In this document: piece by piece, positions 1-10,590 of the stretch
Layout of the letters: every line of letters starts with the position of its first letter
Numbering within the stretch: position 1 is the first letter of the stretch
Assembly: GCA_003415625.1 (NCBI GenBank)
Contig: PYIU01000007.1
Span: 620,001 to 684,000, forward strand
Length of the DNA stretch: 64,000 nt
Source: Aquanectria penicillioides
Taxonomy: Eukaryota > Ascomycota > Sordariomycetes > Hypocreales > Nectriaceae
Direction: 5' to 3'
Notes under the pieces: model-generated
The model's database searches: none
What the model saw: the letters and a program-made list of their open reading frames with translations, nothing else
What the model was told of the DNA's origin: nothing
Position numbers and translations under genes: made by a program

Positions 1-633
1 TACGCCTGCTCTATCCTCTACAAGACCAAGCTGCCGATGATCTTGGTCTTCAACAAGACTGATGTCAAGGACGCCGAGTTTGCGAAGGAGTGGATGACCG
101 ACTTCGAGGCTTTCCAGGAGGCCCTTCGACGAGACGAGGAAGCAGATGCCATGGGCGGCGTCGAGGGCGGTGGCCACGGAGGCAGTGGATACATGGGCAG
201 CTTGCTCAACTCCATGAGTCTTATGCTCGAAGAATTTTATTCTCACCTTAGCGTTGTTGGTGTGAGCTCCCGACTTGGCACTGGCGTGGACGAATTCTTT
301 GAGGCCGTGGAGGAGAAGAAGCAAGAATTTATTCGAGACTACCTCCCTGAACTGGAGAGGAGACGAGAGGAGCGAGAGAAGCAGAAGAAGGAGACGCGGG
401 AAAAGGAATTGGATAAGATGATGCAGGGTATGTCGGTCGGCGCACAGAAGCCGGCGCCGAAAGTGGACGATGACGACGACGTGGACGTTGCAAGCGACGA
501 TGACTCGGACGACTCAGATGACGAGGCGAAGAAGCAAGGCCTTCAAGACAGGTATCAAGCCGCCATGGGCGACCAAGATGACTCTGTCATGGCGGACGCC
601 AGTTTCGCAAAGTATCTTTACACTCAGAGGTAA
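1..633 (+). CDS. NPA3: GPN-loop GTPase 1 (NPA3/XAB1-like), 3' part
   Basis: This is the C-terminal part of the GPN-loop GTPase that helps assemble RNA polymerase II and import it into the nucleus. The frame is open from base 1 (first codon TAC), so the N-terminus with the P-loop and GPN loop lies outside the window. Visible are the guanine-specificity motif NKTD (codons 19-22), a helical stretch rich in Glu/Arg/Lys, an Asp-rich acidic run near bases 466-530, and the stop TAA at 631-633. The order NKTD, a helical region with [22 protein letters not shown], then a charged tail matches the GPN1 branch rather than GPN2 or GPN3. No intron is needed in the visible part. It converges on RPB12, so two genes tied to Pol II biology are neighbours here. 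Confidence 0.93.
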   Translation, partial: YACSILYKTKLPMILVFNKTDVKDAEFAKEWMTDFEAFQEALRRDEEADAMGGVEGGGHGGSGYMGSLLNSMSLMLEEFYSHLSVVGVSSRLGTGVDEFFEAVEEKKQEFIRDYLPELERRREEREKQKKETREKELDKMMQGMSVGAQKPAPKVDDDDDVDVASDDDSDDSDDEAKKQGLQDRYQAAMGDQDDSVMADASFAKYLYTQR

Positions 634-978
634 TACAAAAAAGAGAAGCATTCTCCAACAGCAGCACAAGTGGCGTTTAGGGGGCAACCATGGAACGATT
701 TGCATTAAAGAAGGGAAGGATGAATGGAATGATGGATGGGTTCATTTTTTGTTCAATTTTTTATTTATTTAGATACCGAAGGCAACTTTTCGAACAAGGA
801 AAGAAAGAGTAATCGGACGGCGTTGATATCCCCATGCCTGTCGTTGATGTCGTCTCTATGGTCTTCCTACGTCGTTTTCAACCCGTGTCCCAGACCCCAA
901 AACTCCCTTGAACCCCTTGGAAATCCATATCTCGCATGCGATGTTCTGTGCTGTTTTATGTGTATAGTTGCCTAACGC
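634..978. other. Convergent spacer between GPN1 and RPB12
   Basis: The two flanking genes end towards each other, so this stretch should hold both 3' UTRs. T-rich tracts near 745-772 may serve in 3' end formation. No further gene is seen. Confidence 0.5.
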
Positions 979-1269
979 TTATCGGGCTTCGAACTGGACC
1001 ATTCTGCGCCGCCGTCACCAGTCAGCAACAGCCGCCGCCGGATTAAAGAAGAGAAGGGCTGCAGAGACTCACCGCTTAGTGCGCTCCTTGTAGAGCACAC
1101 GGCCGGCGCAGTGCGGGCAGGCGACGAGGGCATCCTTGCTGAGGTTGACCTGGCCACCGCAGTCGCCGCACAGGTAGGTCATGACGGAGCGGGAGTCGTG
1201 GGCGTCGCGGGTAGCACCGCGCTGGGCGCCCGAGGAGGCGGTGGGGACCTGGTACTCTTCGCGAGGCAT
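979..1269 (-). CDS. RPB12: RNA polymerases I/II/III common subunit RPABC4 (RPB12)
   Basis: This small zinc-ribbon subunit is shared by all three nuclear RNA polymerases. It has two exons: 1269-1073 and 1003-979, with a 69 nt GTGAGT...CAG intron at 1004-1072. Joining them gives 73 residues. The N-terminus has a variable tail, then CGDC and CPHC as the four zinc-binding cysteines, and the C-terminus ends RMVQFEAR, which is nearly invariant in the family. The last eight codons lie in exon 2, so a reading that stops at the end of exon 1 would lose the conserved tail. Length and motifs fit the family fully. Confidence 0.95.
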
Positions 1270-2873
1270 GGTTGCTTTCTGTCTGGATGCGACTGAGGGA
1301 GTTGGTGGTTTGTGACGAGGTTTGCGATATGCGATTTGCGGCGGCGGTGGTGGTGGCGGGGGAAAAAGAATGCTTGCTTGGTCATGGTTTGGCGGTGGGC
1401 GGAAATATTTCCGGCAGAATTTTCCCAGGCGGTGAGAGAGGGAGTGATGGCTCAGGTCGCGACGTCAGTTGAACAAGCCGACGAACCACAGACACGGGAA
1501 GGATAAGTGATGTTTTATTAATCGAAATAGAATTAGTTTTTTTTATCCGTATATATTTCTTAAATATTCTCTTTCATTTTGCGTAAAATTCAAGGTTCAT
1601 GTGGGCCGACATATGTTCACTGATGTGTCGTGACATGGCATCGTGCTGGCTGTCAGCGGTGTCATTCAACTTGAACAACACAAGTCGTCCCCCTCCTGCG
1701 ACTCTCTCGGCTCTTTAAACCGCTTCATTACCGATAAGAAAGATACCTCATACTTGAATTCCATGGACTAGTGCTGGGAGTTTTATCAAATTCTACCTAT
1801 ATTCTCTTTCTTTCCCTTTTCTCGAATTTATACTCGGCATACTCCACGTTAATCCAACCGCTTGACTAAACAGGCGACCCGATAGATACCGAACACTCAT
1901 GCTCTAGGTTATATCCCTTCAATTGTTTTCAAGGAAGATGGGATAAGCTCGGGGGGTATCTTTCCCGCCTAGAGCTTCTTCTTTTAACATCTACCACAGA
2001 AGTGATTTGTGTAGGTCATGCAGATGCATAAGCCTTCCATGAGAACAAATATCAAAAATATGCAAGATGGGTGGTATCAAACTTATGATGTATCAATCGA
2101 TTTTGGTCGTACAGGTGTCCAATGCCTTCACAGACCAACCAAATGGGGCCCAATTGATTGCCGACTTGTCAACCACCACAAGAAGTAAGAGCATCTGCTT
2201 TCAAGGGAACAGGTCTTATTCAGCCGCATTATCAAATCACCAGACAACTGTAGACGAACCCTAATCAGGCATATGCAACCCCCAGACATGTATAATCCTT
2301 AGCCGTCTCTAACACAGCGATGTGATTGGAAGGTCGCCCAGGGTCTGAGGCTGTCGCACCAGTAACAAGCTTGTCGTTTGGAAATTTCACTATTGACTAA
2401 GATCTTACAAACCAGACGTTAATGAACCATTCCACTACGAGTTTACGCGGCTCAACATGAAAATATCTCTGCACTGTTCCTATGATTTGTCATCGACCTG
2501 CAAAGTCCGCATCACATTGCGGAGTTGTAATGATTCTAGCAAACATGGCATGGTAGACTTCCCCACCTCCCTCGCTTCCCGAATGCCATCTCCCCACTTC
2601 ATTGGTACCAGATAGCAAAAACACGCCGCAGGCATATTTTCGTTTGAGAGTCTCATGTTCGCAGAGTCGGTATATGCAGCACTGGGTCCTTGTCCGCAGA
2701 CCAACATTTTGTACTCTCCGGTACCCCACAGTTAAGGACCCGAGACCCCGAGCCTCGGAAGTCGGTGACGGCGGAATGTGACGGACTGTTGATGTTGTAG
2801 ACGATTTGCAGATATAGAATGGCAGGTGTAATGATCCAGTGAGATTCGAATAAAAAACAATCCGGTGTTTACA
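1270..2873. other. Intergenic, 1.6 kb, no gene recognised
   Basis: This is the upstream region of RPB12 (minus strand) and of the NmrA-like gene (plus strand). Composition drops from GC-rich near 1300 to AT-rich after 1510. Short open frames around 2067-2264 and 2480-2930 show no recognisable family. No repeat or RNA gene is seen. Confidence 0.4.
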
Positions 2874-4047
2874 ACGCCTTTCAAAACCAAAGTTGTGATT
2901 GTTGGTGCTTCCGGTGAGACTGGGACATCCATCGTGAATGCACTACTCGGAACGTCAAACTTCGTACGTCATATTGTCCAAATGCCTTTCTCAGAATTTG
3001 ACCCCTAGGCTAACCAGATGAATTCAACGACTTGATTGCCCTTGCTCGCCCTTCCTCTATTCAGGAAGATGAATATGTGAAGTTGGCTGAACGTGGCGTG
3101 GTTGTCAAGCCAGCCGACATGAGTGGTTCCGTTAAGAGCATCTCGGCTCATCTTGTTGGAGCTGATGTGGTCATCTCCTGCATGACCGTAATCCAAATCG
3201 AGCAGGAAAAGGCTTTAATAACAGCCTCGAAGAACGCCGGTGTACCTCGCTACGTCCCCAGTTTCTTTGGCCCTTGCTGTCCTCCCAGGGGCGTCATGTG
3301 TGCACGAGACAAGGTAAGATTGAGCCCCTTTGAGTGCCCATAGACGTGAGTGACCTTGCGAAGCATTTGTGTCTGATCACCAAATTATAGAAGAAGGAGA
3401 TTCTTGACTTTATCAAGAGTCACTATGTCCCATACACCATCATTGACGTCGGTTGGTGGTACCAACTTATCGTGCCGCCCGTGCCTTCTAGAAGAATCCA
3501 TATTGACGCCAAAATCTCGACCACAACCCTAATTGGAGACGGTCTGACAGATATTGCACTCATTGATAACCGAGACATTGGAAAATACGTCGCCCGTGCT
3601 ATTGCTGACCCAAGGACTTTGAACAAATCCGTCTTTGCGTATGGCGATTTCCAGACTCAGAGCGCCGTTTACGCCGCTTTGGAAAAGGCCAGCGGCGAGC
3701 CTGTTGCCAGGGAATATATGTGTTGGCTGTCCTCTCCCTCTGTGTTGTCCAATGTAGCTAATCTCCCACAGACGCCAGCGAAGGAAATTGACACAATCAT
3801 GACAGAGGCCAAGGCTGCCATCGCCGACGGCTCAACGGCGGAATTGAACTTCCTCAAGCTTGGCATGGCCCAATACCGTAATTCCTGGGGGGTTCGAGGC
3901 GATAATACCCCTGCACACGCCCAGTACTTGGGCTACCTCGACGCCAGGGAGTTGTATCCAGATGTGGAATCCAGCTCGCTGGAACAATATCTGAAGGACG
4001 CGTTGGAGGGCAAGACTAAGCCCATTTACGGCGGTGCACACAAATGA
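2874..4047 (+). CDS. NmrA-like / isoflavone-reductase-like NAD(P)-binding protein, 5' end abnormal
   Basis: The protein has a Rossmann fold of the NmrA/isoflavone reductase family, which act as NAD(P)H-dependent reductases or redox sensors. The frame opens with KVVIVGASGETGTSIVNALL, containing the dinucleotide-binding GASGETG. It continues with LIALARPSS (strand 2), DVVISC, GVPRYVPSFFGP, and a C-terminal half that ends YGGAHK with TGA at 4045-4047. A clear 77 nt intron lies at 3314-3390 (phase 0). The first intron is less clear: the acceptor is after 3017, but the attractive GTACGT donor at 2964 puts the frames out of step, while a GTCATA donor at 2968 keeps them in step. No ATG is in frame upstream of the GASGETG motif before a TGA. 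ACG at 2874 sits where a start codon would be expected. It may have an unseen first exon, a non-AUG start, or a lost start. Confidence 0.72.
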
Positions 4048-4530
4048 GCCCAGTCAGATTTGACATTGTGGCATGGTTGAAGTTTACGCCCCATCACTGA
4101 ATGCGGTTGGTAGTGGCGGGCCGAGTCACAGGATTCGGTGTAGAGGCGTGGCTTTTAGCAATGCCACAATGACCAAATTGTTTCTTCAAGGCATCGTTAT
4201 TGAGATCGATTATTCTATCTGAATATCAAGTCTATAACCAATCACAACGTAAAATCCATTGGCACTCGTCATCTCTCATCCCATTGCCCTTAGGCTTTAA
4301 TATCTAGAACTACTAATACCCCGAGTCTATTTGAAAACGCGATCAACCATAATGTTAGATACACTACTTTTACCCACTCATTTATTATGAATGGGAAATG
4401 CAGTTGAATCAGTTGAGGGCGAAGACCCAATGTCCCATGGCAGCTGTGCCTCGACATACGAAAAGGCGTCCGAGTACAGCGAGCAAGAGGCATGCGAAAA
4501 GTGAACTTTAGTGCAACCGTTGGTGGAGGC
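4048..4530. other. Intergenic, convergent 3' ends
   Basis: This spacer lies between the NmrA-like gene and the minus-strand Ser/Thr-rich gene. No gene, repeat or RNA is recognised. Confidence 0.4.
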
Positions 4531-5094
4531 TCATTGTACACCGCACTGGTTCAAAGTCAAATTTGAATATTTACCTAGCAACGAGTTGGTATTAGTCAAC
4601 ATGCGATCGTCAATCTCGCTACAGCCGATGACCAATCTTTTTTTCTGAAAGTTCCAGCAGGGGTGGAACATGTGTGCGAGATGGATGGAGTTAGCAATGG
4701 GGGGTTCGCTGGGAGCTGTAGTAGTTGTGGTAGTAGAAGTCGAGGTAGCCGTTGTAGTCGTGCTTGTCGTTGTACTGGATGGTGACGGCGATGATGACGA
4801 TGATGACGATGTGGTTGTTGTAGTTGTTGATGTCGGCATGTAGAACAGGGTCGTTGAAGAGGTCGTGGTCGTGGTACTAGTCTGCAGTGTTGAAAGGGAT
4901 ATGAAACTGGATGTGGATACAATCGTTGAGAATGGCAATGTTGTTGAGCTTGTTGAAATCGTTGTCGGAGTGGACGAGACGATGGACGAGACGGCGGACG
5001 TTGTACTAGCAGTGTGGCGGCAGGGGCCGGCTGCACCCGCGACGGCACTCAAGCCGCAAACGGCCAGGGCGATCGGCCGGACGGTCCCAAGCAT
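4531..5094 (-). CDS. Secreted Ser/Thr-rich (mucin-like) protein, unknown function
   Basis: The single open frame encodes 187 residues. The N-terminus MLGTVRPIALAVCGLSAVAG looks like a signal peptide with cleavage near residue 20. Residues 28-130 are almost only Ser and Thr with some Pro and Val, a typical heavily O-glycosylated stalk of fungal wall or surface proteins. The remaining 55 residues are ordinary sequence with two Cys (HPCWNF and IGCSE) plus a final CGVQ. No C-terminal hydrophobic tail for a GPI anchor is seen in this frame. An unrecognised 3' intron could change the C-terminus. I do not recognise the family. The low-complexity repeat makes frame-based prediction less safe, but the signal peptide supports a real gene. 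Confidence 0.5.
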   Translation of the reverse strand: MLGTVRPIALAVCGLSAVAGAAGPCRHTASTTSAVSSIVSSTPTTISTSSTTLPFSTIVSTSSFISLSTLQTSTTTTTSSTTLFYMPTSTTTTTTSSSSSSSPSPSSTTTSTTTTATSTSTTTTTTAPSEPPIANSIHLAHMFHPCWNFQKKRLVIGCSEIDDRMLTNTNSLLGKYSNLTLNQCGVQ

Positions 5095-5682
5095 GATTGG
5101 AAGCTATCCCCACTCGCTGCGTTGGCTGTGCGCAGGAGAGCTCCCAGAAAAGGAACCGCGTTTTCGACTCCATCCTCGCTCGCCTCGTCAGGTTTCTTCG
5201 TTGCTGGCTGCTGCTGCATTCCAAGCACGCGACGTGCGGGTGCAATGCCGTCTGGGACAAACGTCATGGCACCCGTCGCACCGGCGCATCCGCCCGACAT
5301 GGGACATGGGGGGGCTCAGCCTTAGGGCAGGGGTCTTGGGTCTCAAATGGCCTGTTCCTGGGAATCGGCTTCCCAAATTCCCCTGACTAGCCGTGGCTGA
5401 GCCTCCCAAGCTTTGGACCCTGGATGTGGACAAGGTGTTTGCGAGTCAATTCATCATGTCATGAGATGGGCGCGGTGGCAAAAGAGCAGCAGTCTTTGTT
5501 CTAGTTTTTTTTTTTTGGGCGTTGCAGACATGATTAAATTCGTAAATCAATTCCGTCATCTCTATCTCCATGGGTATTTCTCTTGCCATTACAAGCTGGA
5601 ATCTACAACCACTCCTCAGCCGCGATACCGGCCTAACTAGTTGCTCCATGTCTCACCTTCGTACCGCCAGTGTGGGTTTGTG
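5095..5682. other. Spacer between two minus-strand genes
   Basis: It holds the promoter side of the Ser/Thr-rich gene and the 3' side of the HD/adenylate-kinase-like gene. A T10 run at 5508-5517 is the only simple tract. No gene is recognised. Confidence 0.4.
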
Positions 5683-7147
5683 TCACAGCGCGCTCTTTGT
5701 TGCCGTCAACCGATGGTCCATTATATCCTTCAGCGTGGCCCGAAACGCAGAATTGGCTTTGTCTTCGGGCCCCGTCGCATCGAGCTGGGCTTCAGTTAGC
5801 CAATTGCCTATCCTGACTAGCGCTGGCTCGCTTACCTTGCAGAACATGTTCTTCGACATGAAATCGAGCACCGGTTGGTCTAATCCTCCAACCGCCGGGC
5901 CTGGCCCAATTTCTGTCTCACCTTCAGGTCGTACGTCCTCCCTGATCGTCACTTGCGCGACCAGGCTTTCTGGTGGATAGTCCAAGTAGATGGTTGAGTA
6001 GACGTCGGAGATCTGACTTGTCAATCACATTCACCAGCAACGCTGAGAGTAACTCACCTGCGTCTCAAATGCGACGACCTGATTGACAGTTCGAGGATAT
6101 CCTTCAATCATGACTCCCTTGCCCTTCAACTGGATCTCGTTAAACTTCTTTTTTATCAGCATCGCGGTCAAGGAGGGTGGGACCATGATGGCGTTGTCGA
6201 GGCTCTCTTTGATAAAGTCGCCGAAGATGGATCCGGGACGGGTCTGCTCTTCTCTCAATAAGTCTCCGACCGAGACGAGCTCTAGGCCAAATTCCCCCGC
6301 TATATGCGCATATCCGGGTATTCTGTCTGTCCCCCGTGCACCTGCAGAGCATTAGGTCGGGGTCACACTCGATAGTTTACGGGTTGGGTTGGGCGCGGCG
6401 TTACCGATCAAGAAAACGAGGGGCGCTTTGAGATCTGACACGTCGTCGAGGACTTCCCAGTCATCTGACATTATCTGATCTGCCTGCTTTGATAACCAGC
6501 TATCTGTGATAGTCCGTCTTAGATTGTCAAACTCCTCGTCGCTGTACTTCTTTAGGCCCTTCTTTCGGCGTATCGCAGCTTGGTGTAGCGACTCGAACTG
6601 GTGGATCTCAAAGACGAGCTTCGCGACACGGGTCTCGCGGCCCTGGTATTCATGCCAGGCCTGGGGAAGCCGCTCCGCGATCAGGGGCTGCCTTCTCTCA
6701 GGAGTGACGCGAGATAGTTTAGGCCGAGCTGCTCTTCCATTTCACCTGCTGCTCTGTGTTAGTCCAACAAGCGCGCAGGATCCAGTTAACCCCCCCCCGC
6801 GGCCGGTAGGGTCTTCTTGGCTGCTGCGAGACTTGCCATGCTCACGGATCAGAGTGACTTCGCCAGAGGCGATATGGCCCGCGTCGTGGACCAGGCACAT
6901 CATGATGGCGTTGGTCTCATCTTCGCTGGTGAGCTGCCGGGTACGATTAGACTTGAAGAATCGCAGAGACAGAGACGGCAGGCCCCCTCACTTCGGGATG
7001 CGCCAGACACACAAGCGCCATCTGGTAGATATGTTCACTTAGACTTTCCGACTCCGGGACAGAATGACGAGCCCATGCCGATTGCTTGAGAGCCTTGAGG
7101 CTCTCGATGGCCTCGAGGAACGGGAGATGAGACATGAGTCTGTCCAT
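5683..7147 (-). CDS. HDDC2-type HD-domain protein fused to adenylate-kinase-like domain (apparent frameshift)
   Basis: I read six exons: 7147-6992, 6933-6846, 6745-6405, 6341-6058, 6012-5836 and 5784-5683; all junctions are GT-AG. The N-terminal domain matches the HDDC2/YfbR 5'-deoxynucleotidase family: LKALKQSAWARH, SLSEHIYQMAL (metal His) and MCLVHDAGH (the HD pair), then REMEEQLGLNYL and LPQAWHEYQGRETRVAKLVF. After a charged linker a nucleoside-monophosphate-kinase-like domain follows: VFLIGGARGTDR, LELVSVGDLLREE, MVPPSLTAMLI and VMIEGYPRTVNQ. The P-loop region reads GGARGTDR and lacks the Gly-Lys of GxxGxGK, so the kinase half is probably inactive or altered. Exon 3 changes frame around the four-base run at 6684-6687 (plus strand GGGG); one added base restores the frame and exact phase to the end (about 382 residues). 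The last intron (5785-5835, 51 nt) is a multiple of three and could also be retained. Confidence 0.7.
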
Positions 7148-7638
7148 TAGGTTCTGCCTGCGGCTTGGACGAGGTCAGATTTTGAAGTGGGGGAACAGGA
7201 CAAAGTTCCTGAGGCCTCGCACGAAGGCACGGCGAGTCGAATTTAGCTGAGAAACCATGTCGTGGGTTGAGTGCCTGGCTTGACTGGGGTATGGTGGCAT
7301 GACAAGGATGGTGAGCCATATTGGGATCCATCGGGCGTTCGTGAAGTTCTAAAAATGACCCGAGCTGGCGGAGATGCCGATGGGGAGGATGAATTCGGCG
7401 AGGAAATGGCAGTTGCTCGGCGCCAGCCACAGGAGATGAGGCGGCGAAGACTGACGGCCACGTATGGGTGTTCGCGTCGAATTGATCACCGACGGAGAGC
7501 GTCGCGTCCGGTTCTGGGTCGAATGCTCACCGAGCGTCGAGCAGACAAAGCTAGCTAGCGGGAGCTTATCTGGGAGGCCGCAGGCTCACATCATCATCAA
7601 CAAGCTCCAACACCCACCCGCGGGGATCCAGCAGCCAG

Positions 7639-7672
<34 letters not shown>

Positions 7673-8643
7673 AGGCCAGCTGAAGACGAAAAAGACTGTG
7701 CTGTGCTTACGGAGTATGCGGCATAGCCTCCAGTTTGTGTTTCCGCCGGGTTTAGCCTTTGGCTTTTTGGAGCCAGGGGTTTTGGTAGCATTTCGTACGT
7801 CAGAACCCGGGTAGCGGAGCGGTTGTGTGTAACCCAAGATCGCGGGCACTAGGAACAGCCAATTCGTCATGACAGGGAACCACTCCGCTCTTGCGTTGAA
7901 GTGCAGCGGAGGCGGGTTCTGAGCTGAGAATGGTAATCATGATGCTCGTGTAGGTTTGCCATGAGGGCAGTCATTGCAGCATTGACCTTTCGACTCTTCG
8001 GCAGTGGAACAGGCGAGCACCTATTAATAGGAAATAATCAAAGTGGAGAGACGTTGGCTGGCACAAATGCAGGGCAAGGCAAAGCAGGCAAAAGCAAGAA
8101 AAGGCCGGCAACAGAAAAAAAAAAAACATGCCCAACCCAACACCAACACAACGCAGCTCCTCCTCCTCCCTTCAACTTTCAAGCTCCTGGAAGGTCATCC
8201 CGCTATCGCTATCATCCACTTCCCCACACGGCGCACACACACGGACACAACTGGCTTGGGGACGGCCGGCAACCGGCGCTAGAGGGAGCCCATGGCCCAT
8301 GGGCAACTTGGAGCGAGCCGTCCACTAAAACAGACCCCATTTCCACCGAGACCTCCGCGCTCTCAGCGGTGCACGGGGCGTGTCCTGCCCGTTATGGCAG
8401 CCTCCAGCGCCGAACCTCGGCCCCCGCGCTGCGAGCTGGGGGCGGGCTGCTCCCCCATATCGCAATATCGGCTCGCTATTAGCTCGCGGCATTGCAATAT
8501 ACAAGCGCCGCCGCTCGCCATCTCAACGCCAGAGAAACTTCCCGTCTCCCCATTTCCGCCCCCGTCTCTGGCCTCGCCCAGTCCGTTAGACGCGCCCTCG
8601 CCCGAAGTCCCTGTCGTGTGACTGTTTCTCACGTCACCTCACC
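7148..8643. other. Divergent promoter region, 1.5 kb
   Basis: This region lies upstream of both the HD/kinase-like gene and the HIT gene. It contains a CAG repeat at 7640-7670 and an A-rich tract near 8117-8128. Long frames here are low complexity and were not accepted as genes. Confidence 0.45.
7640..7670. repeat. (CAG)10 trinucleotide repeat
   Basis: About ten uninterrupted CAG units, preceded by imperfect CAGC copies from 7629. It lies between divergent genes and is not in an accepted coding frame, so it is probably a variable-length microsatellite. Confidence 0.9.
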
Positions 8644-9228
8644 ATGTTCGATCCTTCAGCTCCTCCCCCGTCCTGCTCGTGCCCCTTCTGCGCCATCGCC
8701 GACGCATACAAGCCCTTCAGCCCAACCGATCCGCCAGAGCAATCGTCCCATGCCATTGACCCCGAGCTCGTCTCCCCGTCCGCCTTTGTCGTCCTGTCCA
8801 CGCCTGACCTCATCGCCTTCCTCGACATCCTCCCCCTCAGCCCGGGCCACCTGCTGCTGTGCCCACGCGAGCATCGCGAGAAGCTCACCGACGTCACCCC
8901 GGACGAGGCCGCACACCTGGGCCGCCACCTGCGCATTCTGTCCAAGGCCATGGTCCGCGCCACCGGCATCGAGGACTGGAACGTCGTCCAGAACAACGGC
9001 GCCGCGGCCGCCCAGGTCGTGCCGCACATGCACTTCCACATCATCCCGCGACCAGAGATTCGAGCCAGCGGGCGCTACAGCGAGAGCTTTACAATGTTTG
9101 GCCGGGGGAGGCGCGAGGAGTTGGACGACGATGAGGCCGTCCACTTGGCAGAGGACTTGCGACAGAGCGTTGCCGATATCCTGCGGGAAGAAGAGGAGGA
9201 AGAGCTAGAGCTCAAGGCTAAACTATAG
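8644..9228 (+). CDS. HIT family nucleotide hydrolase/transferase
   Basis: One exon encodes 194 residues. The catalytic histidine triad is visible as PHMHFHII (about residues 125-132), following the family helix LTDVTPDEAAHLGRHLRIL and the NVVQNNG strand. An N-terminal CSCPFCAIAD gives the paired cysteines common in fungal HIT proteins. The C-terminus ends in an acidic run (REEEEEELELKAKL). HIT proteins hydrolyse nucleoside phosphoramidates or dinucleotides in cytosol or nucleus; the exact substrate cannot be told here. The start ATG at 8644 is preceded by CTCACC, a good fungal context. It converges on the aldo-keto reductase about 210 bases downstream. Confidence 0.92.
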   Translation: MFDPSAPPPSCSCPFCAIADAYKPFSPTDPPEQSSHAIDPELVSPSAFVVLSTPDLIAFLDILPLSPGHLLLCPREHREKLTDVTPDEAAHLGRHLRILSKAMVRATGIEDWNVVQNNGAAAAQVVPHMHFHIIPRPEIRASGRYSESFTMFGRGRREELDDDEAVHLAEDLRQSVADILREEEEEELELKAKL

Positions 9229-9441
9229 AAGGTGTACTGTGATAATCCTGCCCCTCGTCCCGGCGCTTTCACCACGATACCCTAATTACGAGGAGTTGGG
9301 TGCAAAATTTTGCTTTTGATTTCTTACTTTTTTTTATTCTTTCATTTCGTTCTCTCATAGGACTATCATCTGGCTGTCTAGCAACTTGATGTGGGTGAGT
9401 GTCTCTTACCCCCTGGCTCCCTCCCTTGCTCCACTACGGCT

Positions 9442-10548
9442 TTACTCATCATCGCCAAAGAAGACGGTGACGCCGGTAGGCAAGAATGTGCCGTCGCAAA
9501 CCTTGAAGCGGTCCTTAATGTTATCGATTCCGGCAATCTCCTCCTCGGACAGCTCCCAGCCATCCAGCTGTCGGTTACCCTCAATGCGCGAGGGGGTAAC
9601 GCTCTTGGGGATGACGCTCCAGCCCTTCTGGAGACCCCACATCAGCAGGACTTGCTGAGGAGACTTGCCCTTGGACTCGGCAATCTTGAGCAGGGTCTCG
9701 TTCTTGTACAGGGGAGAGTCGGTAGAGCCGAGGCACGAGTAACCCGTGCTGTGGATACCCTTGGAGGTGTTGTAAGCAACAAGCTTGGGCGAGGGTCTGC
9801 AAGGGTGCAGCTCAATCTGGTTGACAGCGGGGACAATCTGGAGCGAGGCGAGTCAGTCTATCGATGGGTCTTTCTCAAGAGCGCCAAAGCAACGACGAAT
9901 ATTGCGAACGGCTTACCTTGGTGTCAGGGTGGTTGAGGAGCTCCTCGAGGTGGGTGATGCCAAAGTTGGACACACCAATGTTGCGAACCTTGCCCGTCTC
10001 GACGAGCTTCTGCATCTCGTGCCAGGTCTTGACAAAGTTCCAGTCGTCATAGTGCTTGGTGAGGTCATCGGGGTCCGTGGAGCTGGGCCAGTGCATCAGG
10101 TACAGGTCGACATAGTCGGTGCCGAGGTTTGCAAGACTGTTGTCGATGGCCTCGGGCACGCGCTTGTGCCAGGGGTTGTCGAGCTTGGTGGTCAGCCAGA
10201 TCTGGTCGCGGGGGACGCCCGAAGCCTTGATGCCCCGGCCGACGTCGGTCTCGTTCTGGTAGGCAAAGGCAGTGTCGACGTGGCGGTATCCGGCCAGGAG
10301 AGCCGCCTCGACGGCCTTGGAGACCTCCTCAGGGGCGGACTGCCATGTGCCCAGGCCGAAGGCGGGGATCTTGGCGCCCGTGTTGAGGGTGAAGGTGCGA
10401 CTGCGGATGATTGTCAGCGTTGGGGCTCTTCCAAAGGGTGTGCTGGCTTCGCAATGGGCGCGGAGCGGGGAGAAGCGGAATCAGAGGGACAGGGGGAGAG
10501 GCAAAGAAGAGAGGGAAAGCCGTACTCGGTCTGGTTGGGAGTAGTCAT
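9442..10548 (-). CDS. Aldo-keto reductase (GCY1/YPR1-like)
   Basis: Three exons, 10548-10526, 10400-9917 and 9837-9442, encode 300 residues of a (beta/alpha)8 NADPH-dependent aldo-keto reductase. The catalytic tetrad is present: Asp in HVDTAFAYQNE, Tyr four residues later, Lys in LTTKLDN, His in YLMHWPSS. The cofactor-binding C-terminal part has VIPKSVTPSRIEGN. The introns are 125 nt and 79 nt. The first exon is only 23 nt, a common layout in this fungal family, and the start ATG at 10548 gives MTTPNQT. It should reduce aldehydes or ketones in the cytosol; the physiological substrate is not evident. A TATA-like tract lies just upstream. Confidence 0.93.
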
Positions 10549-10579
10549 GATGGTGCTGTCTGTTACTCGTTTGTGGTGG

Positions 10580-10590
10580 TATATATATGA
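10580..10590 (-). promoter_or_regulatory. TATA-like element of the aldo-keto reductase gene
   Basis: A TATATATA tract sits about 32-42 bases upstream of the ATG at 10548. Position and sequence fit a core promoter TATA element, though this near the ATG the 5' UTR would be very short. Confidence 0.4.

Noticed and set aside
7586..7870. Frame encoding a poly-Leu segment
   Set aside because: The hydrophobic run is only the CAG repeat read in the antisense direction.
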